A stretch of DNA of 23,089 bases, from NCBI GenBank assembly GCA_021813085.1, contig JAKAMA010000002.1, positions 1 to 23,089 of the forward strand. The letters run 5' to 3'. The notes under the pieces are model-generated. The model saw only the letters and a list, made by a program, of their open reading frames with translations, had not been told where the DNA came from and searched no databases. Shown here piece after piece: positions 18,609 through 23,089 of this stretch (positions are counted from its first letter, which is position 1; the number at the start of each line of letters is the position of its first letter). The translations under genes and the position numbers were made by a program. The DNA is from Chloroflexota bacterium. GTDB taxonomy: Bacteria > Chloroflexota > Dehalococcoidia > DSTF01 > JACRBR01.

Positions 18609-19235
18609 ATGCAGAGCCTGCCGCGAGCCGCCTGGGAAGTCCGCGTCGAGACGGTGACGAGCACGTTCGTCGCGGCCGGCACGCCGGCGGCCATCCACGA
18701 CCTCGGCCGCTTCCTCGAGCATCTCAACAACGGCGCGCTCGGCGGCCAGATCGAGCTGCACGATGCGACCGTGCGCCCGCTCTACCGCGCCAGCCGCCCG
18801 GTACAGCTCGATGCGCCGGTCATCGTCCGCCGGGAGCAGACGGTATTCGCAAACTTCGAGGGTCCGTACTTCACGCGCGGCACCGTCAGGCCGCCCCGCG
18901 TCGATGCGCCCGTGCTGTTGCTGGCGCCGCCGTTCCAGATCCGCGGCATCGTCGCCTTCGAGCCGGAGGCGGACCGCACGCAGGCGCTGCGGACGCACCT
19001 GCACCGCTTCTTCGTCGTGCGCGACGCCCGGGTGTACGACGCCGAGGGCAACGAGCTGGGGCAGGGCGAGCAGATCGTCGTCAACGGCGCCGCCGTGCAG
19101 ATGGTCAGCGCGACGGCGCTGCATATCGCGGCACCGGCGGCACGGGCCGCCGCCCACGACGTCGCGCAGCCCCAGCACGAGCGCGCGCCGGCCGAGGAAG
19201 CGCCTGTGCCGGAAGAGGCGACGCGCGCGGCATAA
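18609..19235 (+). CDS. Conserved-looking protein of unknown function, two beta-rich repeats
   Basis: 208 aa, ATG 18609 after GGAGGG. I do not recognise a named family with certainty. The body seems to contain two related units: residues about 12-85 (VTSTFVAAGTPAAIHDLGRFLEHLNN...HDATVRPL...APVIVRREQTVFANF) and about 105-165 (FQIRGIVAFEPEADRTQALRTHL...RDARVYDAEGNEL...EQIVVNGAAVQMV). Each runs strand, helix with LxxHL, D-A-x-V strand, then a strand ending in an N/R-rich turn. It resembles small domains of unknown function (DUF6812-like) often seen in Chloroflexota; that comparison is from memory and unverified. The last ~40 residues are Ala/Glu/Pro-rich and probably disordered. There is no signal or membrane segment. 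A hairpin follows the gene. Confidence 0.75.
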   Translation: MQSLPRAAWEVRVETVTSTFVAAGTPAAIHDLGRFLEHLNNGALGGQIELHDATVRPLYRASRPVQLDAPVIVRREQTVFANFEGPYFTRGTVRPPRVDAPVLLLAPPFQIRGIVAFEPEADRTQALRTHLHRFFVVRDARVYDAEGNELGQGEQIVVNGAAVQMVSATALHIAAPAARAAAHDVAQPQHERAPAEEAPVPEEATRAA

Positions 19236-19259
19236 GACCTCGCACGGATGCGGTCGTGG

Positions 19260-19287
19260 GGAGCGGGCACCGAAGGGTGTCCGCTCC
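19260..19287 (+). terminator. Hairpin between the 208-aa gene and dapB
   Basis: GGAGCGGGCACC (19260-19271) and GGTGTCCGCTCC (19276-19287) form a 12-bp stem with one G-T wobble and a GAAG tetraloop. No T-tract follows. It is probably the end of the upstream transcript. Confidence 0.55.
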
Positions 19288-19372
19288 TCCACATCCTCTA
19301 TCGCCGTTCCGGTGCGGCGCTGGCCCCGTTCGGTGTAGGATCCCGGCAAGCTCTCTCGCAGCGGAGGCCGCC

Positions 19373-20170
19373 ATGCCCGAACCCATTCGCGTCATCGTGT
19401 CCGGCAGCGGCAAGATGGGCCGCGCGATCGTTGAGGCGGTCGACGCCGCCGACGGCATGACGCCCGTCGGCGTGCTCGAGAAGTTCGCCGAGGCGCCCGC
19501 CCTCGTGCTCCCATCGGGCCTCGACGTGCCGATGACGGCCGACGAGGACGACGCCTTCGACGAGTGGGACGGCGACGTCGTCATCGACTTCACGAACGCG
19601 TCGTGGACCCCGACCGTTGTCGATGCGGCGCTCCGGCGCGGTGTCCGGCCGGTGATCGGCACGAGCGGTCTGAGCGAGGCGTTCGTCGCGTCGCTGGCGG
19701 GGCGCTGCCGCGAGCAGCGGCTCGGCGGTGTCGTCGCCGCGAACTTCGCGATCGGCGCCGTGCTGCTGATGCACATGGCGAAGACCGCGGCGCGGTTCTT
19801 CGACGCGGCGGAGATCATCGAGCTGCACCACGACCAGAAGGTCGATGCGCCGTCCGGCACGGCCATCGCGACGGCGCGCGGCATGGCGTCGGCGCGCGGC
19901 CGCCCCTTTGCGCGCAACGTCCCGACCAGCGAGACCATCGCCGGGGCGCGCGCCGCCGCGATCGACGGCGTGACGCTGCACAGCGTGCGGCTGCCGGGGC
20001 TGGTCGCGCACCAGGAGGTGATCTTTGGCGGACTGGGCCAGACGCTGACGCTCCGCCACGACTCCACCGGCCGCGACTCGTTTATGCCGGGTATCGTGCT
20101 CGCCGCGCGCGAGGTGATGGGGCGCCAGGAGCTGGTCGTCGGCCTCGACGCGCTTATCGGCCTCGCGTAG
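19373..20170 (+). CDS. dapB: 4-hydroxy-tetrahydrodipicolinate reductase
   Basis: 265 aa, typical for DapB, which uses NAD(P)H to make tetrahydrodipicolinate on the route to diaminopimelate and lysine. ATG 19373 follows GGAGG at 19363-19367. The frame is open for another 335 codons upstream, but that part overlaps other genes and is not DapB-like. The cofactor loop reads VSGSGKMGR; the first Gly of the usual GxxGxxG is Ser10. Catalytic segment: EIIELHHDQKVDAPSGTA, with His152, His153 and Lys156. Also visible are DFTNAS, PVIGTSGL and AANFAIGAVLLMH. The gene runs alone, and its 3' end overlaps the convergent trmO gene by 17 nt. Confidence 0.96.
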   Translation: MPEPIRVIVSGSGKMGRAIVEAVDAADGMTPVGVLEKFAEAPALVLPSGLDVPMTADEDDAFDEWDGDVVIDFTNASWTPTVVDAALRRGVRPVIGTSGLSEAFVASLAGRCREQRLGGVVAANFAIGAVLLMHMAKTAARFFDAAEIIELHHDQKVDAPSGTAIATARGMASARGRPFARNVPTSETIAGARAAAIDGVTLHSVRLPGLVAHQEVIFGGLGQTLTLRHDSTGRDSFMPGIVLAAREVMGRQELVVGLDALIGLA

Positions 20171-20696
20171 GCGGCTCCGTCACGAGCGCGCGCGCCCACT
20201 CGGGGATGCCCGCATCCGGCACGGCGTCGTAGTTCGGGAAGTACGGCTTCACATCGAGCACCGGCGTGCCGTCGATCGCGTCGAGCCCCTCGACGCGGAG
20301 GACGTTGCGCCGGCGCTTCAGCAGGCGCACGACGGAGACGCCGAGCGGGCTCGGCCGGAGCTGGCTGCGCGTCGCCAGCACGCCCTGCTCGGGGATGCGC
20401 GGGTCGCCGCGCGGGTGGACGCGGACGCGCTGGGCCGACTCCGGCACGCGGTCGAACGCGAAGACGACGAAGATGTGCGAGTAGCCCTCGATGCCGTCCA
20501 GCAGATCCGTCAGCTCTTCGCGCAGCACGATATCGCTCCGCACGTGCGCCCAGCCGTCGGGGCGCGGCTCGCGCACGCCGTTGCGCACGACGCCGATCGG
20601 GCGGATGCCCACGGGCTCGCGCGGGATGGCGCTTCGCCGGCGGCTGCCGAACGTGTTGGTGATCCAGTCGAGCAAGCGGAGCCAGAGCGCATGCAC
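20154..20696 (-). CDS. trmO: tRNA m6t6A37 methyltransferase TrmO (TsaA/YaeB family)
   Basis: 180 aa from GTG 20696. No Shine-Dalgarno is seen there, and the family core starts near residue 30, so the true start could be further in. Core motifs are clear: IRPIGVVRNGV, EGYSHIFVVFAFDRVP, HPRGDPRIPEQGVLATRSQLRPSPLGVSVVRLL, and GLDAIDGTPVLDVKPYFPNYD. TrmO methylates N6 of t6A at position 37 of certain tRNAs using SAM. The usual RPNPIG loop reads RPSPLG here, a conservative change. The first 25 residues (WLRLLDWITNTFGSRRR) form an amphipathic, basic extension. It overlaps dapB tail to tail. Confidence 0.92.
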   Translation of the reverse strand: MHALWLRLLDWITNTFGSRRRSAIPREPVGIRPIGVVRNGVREPRPDGWAHVRSDIVLREELTDLLDGIEGYSHIFVVFAFDRVPESAQRVRVHPRGDPRIPEQGVLATRSQLRPSPLGVSVVRLLKRRRNVLRVEGLDAIDGTPVLDVKPYFPNYDAVPDAGIPEWARALVTEPPTRGR

Positions 20697-20734
20697 GGGA
20701 GGAGTCTATCAGGGTAGCGGCGCTGTGGCCGCGC

Positions 20735-20758
20735 AGGGGCACGAGGCGTTGTGCCCCT
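20735..20758. repeat. REP-like palindrome between trmO and ferredoxin genes
   Basis: AGGGGCAC (20735-20742) and GTGCCCCT (20751-20758) form a perfect 8-bp stem around an 8-nt loop. It lies downstream of the ferredoxin gene and upstream of trmO on the minus strand, so it could end the ferredoxin transcript. GC-rich palindromes of this GGGGCAC/GTGCCCC form can be dispersed repeats, but only one copy is seen here. Confidence 0.5.
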
Positions 20759-20789
20759 ACGTCCGCGGCGGACGGCGCGGGGGCGACGG

Positions 20790-21083
20790 CTACGAGCTGG
20801 TGCGCTCGGTGCGGGGACGGAAGGTGCGGTCGGCGGCGGGGACGTCCGCGAAGAACTGGCGGTTGAGCTGGATGTAGGACTTCCACTCCGCCGGCACGTC
20901 CTCCTCGAAGAAGATCGCGGTGACGGGGCAGACGGCCTCGCAGGCGGCGCAGTCGATGCAGGTGTCCGGGTCGATGTAGTACTGGGGGTCCTCGTCGCGG
21001 GTGTAGATGCAGTCGACCGGGCAGACGTCGACGCAGGACGCGTCCTTGGTGCCGATGCAGGGTTCCGTAATCACGTACGCCAT
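20790..21083 (-). CDS. fdxA: Seven-iron ferredoxin ([3Fe-4S][4Fe-4S])
   Basis: 97 aa. It is very similar in layout to Thermus and Azotobacter 7Fe ferredoxins: PCIGTKDASCVDVCPVDCI provides Cys9, Cys17 and Cys21, with a six-residue loop in place of the usual second cysteine, so the first cluster should be 3Fe-4S. CIDCAACEAVCP provides Cys42, Cys45, Cys48 and Cys52. The tail EEDVPAEWKSYIQLNRQFF is the characteristic C-terminal helix of this group. It carries low-potential electrons in the cytoplasm. ATG 21083 has GAGGAG about 12 nt upstream, a little distant. The other ferredoxin gene lies 245 nt upstream on the same strand, and that gap holds a GTCCGG/CCGGAC hairpin (21243-21259) but no supported gene. 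Confidence 0.95.
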   Translation of the reverse strand: MAYVITEPCIGTKDASCVDVCPVDCIYTRDEDPQYYIDPDTCIDCAACEAVCPVTAIFFEEDVPAEWKSYIQLNRQFFADVPAADRTFRPRTERTSS

Positions 21084-21242
21084 GTGTCTCTGCGTCTCCT
21101 CGCCCGGGCTGTGCTCCGCCGCGGGCCGCCACTGCCGTCAGGGCCGCTCGCGTCGTGCTTGTAACGCTTCGTCCCGGTGGCGACTCACCGGCAGCCGTCG
21201 CACGCGGCGGACGCCGGTCACACGCGGCTCCGTACCGCGCCG

Positions 21243-21259
21243 GTCCGGGTTCGCCGGAC
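21243..21259 (-). terminator. Hairpin after the 2Fe-2S ferredoxin gene
   Basis: GTCCGG (21243-21248) and CCGGAC (21254-21259) pair around a 5-nt loop, about 70 nt past the ferredoxin stop on the minus strand. No T-tract follows, so it is only a weak terminator candidate. Confidence 0.3.
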
Positions 21260-21328
21260 GCACCGCCGGGGGCGGCTGTGTTCCAGGGGGGCAGGCCGGG
21301 CCGGGCTTCGCGCCGCGTTCACGAGCGT

Positions 21329-21673
21329 TCATCCGGAAGTCCTGCACGAGGCCTGTCCCGGCGCGCGGACGCCGGCCTTCCTGACGATAATCGACGCGCC
21401 GCGCACGCGCACGCGCGCCTGGCAGGCCAGTCGCACGCTCGTCGCCAGCACGCCGGCGCCGCGCTCCGCGACGAGCGTGCGCTGCTCGCCGCGTCCCATC
21501 GGCGTCAGGGCGGCGGCGCCCTCGACGACCTCGCAGGCGCAGGTGGTACAGCGCCCTTCGCCGCCGCAGGTCGTCGGCCAGTAGTAGCCGTGTGCCTGCG
21601 CGGCGCCCATCACTGTCGCGTCGTCGCCGGCCTCGACCTCGACGTCGAGGGGCAAGATGAAAATGCGCGCCAT
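21329..21673 (-). CDS. 2Fe-2S ferredoxin
   Basis: 114 aa from the ATG at 21673 (MARIFILPLDVEVEAG); the frame extends to 21736, but that part has no ferredoxin character. The cluster-binding cysteines follow the plant/adrenodoxin pattern: Cys36, Cys42 and Cys45 in CGGEGRCTTC, and Cys84 in RLACQA. The preceding segment, TVMGAAQAHGYYWPTTC, is typical of small ferredoxins found with monooxygenases or adenylate cyclase-like modules. The C-terminal ~25 residues are basic. No Shine-Dalgarno is visible. Instead TGGTAAGAT, an extended -10, ends 7 nt before the ATG, so the mRNA may be leaderless. Its promoter lies back to back with the SRP RNA gene. The redox partner cannot be told. Confidence 0.9.
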   Translation of the reverse strand: MARIFILPLDVEVEAGDDATVMGAAQAHGYYWPTTCGGEGRCTTCACEVVEGAAALTPMGRGEQRTLVAERGAGVLATSVRLACQARVRVRGASIIVRKAGVRAPGQASCRTSG

Positions 21674-21680
21674 TGCCCAA

Positions 21681-21689
21681 ATCTTACCA
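21681..21689 (-). promoter_or_regulatory. Extended -10 element of the 2Fe-2S ferredoxin gene
   Basis: Read on the minus strand, TGG-TAAGAT (21689-21681) matches an extended -10 (TGN before a 5/6 TATAAT). Its last base is 7 nt before the ATG, placing the transcript start at or next to the start codon. No -35 match is evident. Confidence 0.4.
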
Positions 21690-21702
21690 TGCTGACACAT
21701 CT

Positions 21703-21804
21703 GAGCCGTCCCGCATGTGCTAGGCTCCGAAGGCATGCAGGGCCGGAAAGGAGCAGCGCGCGTCCAGGCGGGCCCATGTGCTCGCAGCGGAGCGAGTCCG
21801 GCTC
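21703..21804 (+). ncRNA. ffs: Signal recognition particle RNA (small bacterial type)
   Basis: The conserved helix-8 core is clear: CAGGGCCGGAAAGGAGCAGC (21738-21757), corresponding to E. coli CAGGTCCGGAAGGAAGCAGC, which binds Ffh. GTGCTAGGC precedes it. CCCGC (21710-21714) pairs with GCGGG (21768-21772), and GAGCCG (21703-21708) can close the molecule with CGGCTC (21799-21804), giving about 100 nt as expected for 4.5S-type RNA. The ends are estimated from these helices. The apical loop appears to be GGAAA between CC and GG, not a strict GGAA tetraloop. With Ffh protein this RNA targets nascent membrane proteins to the translocon. Confidence 0.8.
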
Positions 21805-21806
21805 GC

Positions 21807-21821
21807 GTTCTCGCGGAGAAC
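21807..21821 (+). terminator. Hairpin just after the SRP RNA
   Basis: GTTCTC (21807-21812) and GAGAAC (21816-21821) form a perfect 6-bp stem with a 3-nt loop directly after the SRP RNA closing helix. Only a weak T content follows. It is a likely 3' end or processing signal for that RNA. Confidence 0.45.
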
Positions 21822-21904
21822 GGTTCACCTTCGCAGGGTCCCGATCGTTATACACTTTGTGCGGTATCCGATCGGAAGGGAAGGGAAGTCCAAGGGAGGA
21901 TCCA

Positions 21905-23089
21905 GTGAAAAAGCTTGCAGCCATCCTGGCCGTGGTCGGCCTGGGCCTCGCCGGGTTCGCCGGCACCTGTAACCTGCTGCAGACGTCGCTGACGCAGATC
22001 GGCAGCACGGACACGTACGCCGGGGCGCTCCAGAACAACACGGGCGCCAACTTCCTCGGCCACAAGTTCAAGGTCACGTTCGTCGATGCGTACGGCAACA
22101 TCATCGACCAGCGGACGAACGTCTCCGGCTGCCTGCGTTCGTGGCAGAACGGGACGTCGGACTTCTTCTCGGTGGCCAGCACGCAGCCGGCGGCATCGAC
22201 GGTGAGCGCGATCGCCAGCCTGGACTACAGCCAGCCGCTGGTCGCCGGCTCGACGCTCGCGACGAGCTCGACGGTGACGGGCGTGACGGCGTCGCTGAAC
22301 GGCACGACGCTGACGGTGGCGGGCACGCTGCGCAACAACGACGCCGTGACGATGGTCTCGCCGGACGTCTGCGCCGTGGTCTACAACAGCAGCGGCAACA
22401 TCGTGGTGACGCAGATGTCGACGCTGGGCTCGCTGAACCCGAGCACCAGCATCAACTTCACGATGTCGATCACGGTGCCGGGCGGCACGGTCTCGTCGAA
22501 CACGGTGACGGTGTGGGCGGACGGGCTGGAGAACAACGTCCCGACGACGCCGATCCAGTCGGCGAGCACGGTTGTGTCCTCGGGCGGGTACAAGCTGGCG
22601 TTCGCGACGCAGCCGCCCGCCTCGATCGGGACGAGTACCGCGTTCGCGCCGGTCGTCGTGGTGCAGGACGTGAACAGCAACACCGTGACGACGAGCAACG
22701 CCCCGGTGACGCTGGCGCTCTCCGGCGGCACGCCGGGCGCGGTGCTGAGCTGCACGAGTAATCCCGTGTACGCCGTGAACGGCTTCGCAAACTTCAGTTG
22801 CAACGTGAACACGGCGGGGAATGGGTACACGCTGACGGCCACGAGCACGGGCCTCACCGGCGCCGTGAGCACGGCGTTCAACGTGGGCGCGCCGGGGGTC
22901 GTGGCCAAGATGGGCATCACCATCCAGCCGCCGTCGTCCGTGGTGTCCGTAACCTCGTTCGGCCTCACCGCTGCCGTGCAAGACTCGCTGGGCAGCACGG
23001 TCACGACCGGCGCCGGGAGCGCTGATTTCGTCAAGCTCTTTATCCAGAGCGGACCGGCCAACGCCTTGCTGGGCGCGTGCACCACCGAG
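21905..23089 (+). CDS. Secreted surface protein with FxLYD-like and Ig-like repeats (3' end beyond window)
   Basis: Open from GTG 21905 to the window edge, 395 codons. A GGGAGGA Shine-Dalgarno ends 4 nt before the start. The protein opens MKKLAAILAVVGLGLAGFAG, a clear signal peptide, with TCNLL following. Residues about 25-215 look like two FxLYD/DUF3426-type beta domains (YAGALQNNTGANFLGHKFKV, TFVDAYGNIIDQ; later LTVAGTLRNNDAV, CAVVYNSSGNIVVTQ). From about residue 218 Ig-like repeats begin: YKLAFATQPPASIGTSTAF...VVQDVNSNTVTTS...YTLTATSTGLTGAVSTAF, then AKMGITIQPPSSVVSV...AAVQDSLGSTVTT. It is Thr/Ser/Asn-rich, typical of an extracellular filament or adhesin-like protein. No catalytic motif is seen. 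It is separate from the SRP RNA but only about 80 nt downstream of it. Confidence 0.85.
   Translation, partial: MKKLAAILAVVGLGLAGFAGTCNLLQTSLTQIGSTDTYAGALQNNTGANFLGHKFKVTFVDAYGNIIDQRTNVSGCLRSWQNGTSDFFSVASTQPAASTVSAIASLDYSQPLVAGSTLATSSTVTGVTASLNGTTLTVAGTLRNNDAVTMVSPDVCAVVYNSSGNIVVTQMSTLGSLNPSTSINFTMSITVPGGTVSSNTVTVWADGLENNVPTTPIQSASTVVSSGGYKLAFATQPPASIGTSTAFAPVVVVQDVNSNTVTTSNAPVTLALSGGTPGAVLSCTSNPVYAVNGFANFSCNVNTAGNGYTLTATSTGLTGAVSTAFNVGAPGVVAKMGITIQPPSSVVSVTSFGLTAAVQDSLGSTVTTGAGSADFVKLFIQSGPANALLGACTTE

Noticed and set aside
21138..21332. 64-codon frame starting in an ATGA overlap with the 2Fe-2S ferredoxin stop
   Set aside because: The overlap is suggestive, but the product is Arg/Pro-rich with no secondary-structure pattern, and the region holds a hairpin; likely chance.

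Overview
The window is strongly GC-rich and gene-dense, and reads as chromosomal DNA of a bacterium. A Thermus-type 7Fe ferredoxin, a GreA with the NAEYEDAKNEQ core, FxLYD/Ig-type surface proteins and the overall gene mix suggest a Chloroflexota-like lineage (Dehalococcoidia or a relative). That placement is inference from family resemblance and no search was run. I see no phage, plasmid, integrase, transposase, CRISPR array or classical defence locus.

Layout. 1-1873 (minus): the start of rsmD, cut by the window edge, behind a membrane-anchored degenerate GH18-like protein. 2167-3845: greA with its own promoter and a leader terminator, an HxlR-family regulator, and a divergent yceI gene sharing a short regulatory region with it. 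3964-4051: tRNA-Leu(CAA). 4367-8594: a four-gene CUT1 ABC transporter operon resembling UgpC-A-E-B (glycerol-3-phosphate class), closed by what looks like a truncated fifth gene. That gene runs into an inverted copy of the tRNA-Leu 3' end. 8791-9672: an SDR oxidoreductase. 9697-10953 (minus): a secreted SGNH hydrolase with a C-terminal membrane anchor. 11020-17101 (minus): gltBD, the two NADPH-dependent glutamate synthase subunits. 17551-19235: a small helical protein coupled to a 2H phosphoesterase, then an unrecognised 208-aa protein. 19373-20696: dapB, convergent with and overlapping trmO. 20790-21673 (minus): a 7Fe ferredoxin and a 2Fe-2S ferredoxin. 21703-21804: SRP RNA. 21905-end: a secreted surface protein that runs off the window.

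How the genes fit together. Most are housekeeping: nitrogen assimilation (gltBD), lysine/peptidoglycan precursor synthesis (dapB), RNA modification (rsmD, trmO), transcript elongation (greA), protein targeting (SRP RNA) and electron carriers. Accessory elements are the Ugp-like transporter, the SGNH hydrolase and the surface protein.

Most worth a second look: (1) this GreA lacks both acidic tip residues thought to drive transcript cleavage, and its gene sits behind a promoter-proximal intrinsic terminator; (2) a 36-nt tRNA-Leu 3'-end block is repeated in inverted orientation around the transporter operon, ending a truncated gene; (3) a palindrome lies in frame inside RsmD, with a related copy about 1.9 kb away; (4) GltB has a second DACGxGF motif 31 residues before the catalytic one; (5) a perfect inverted repeat overlaps the -35 of yceI beside the hxlR gene.
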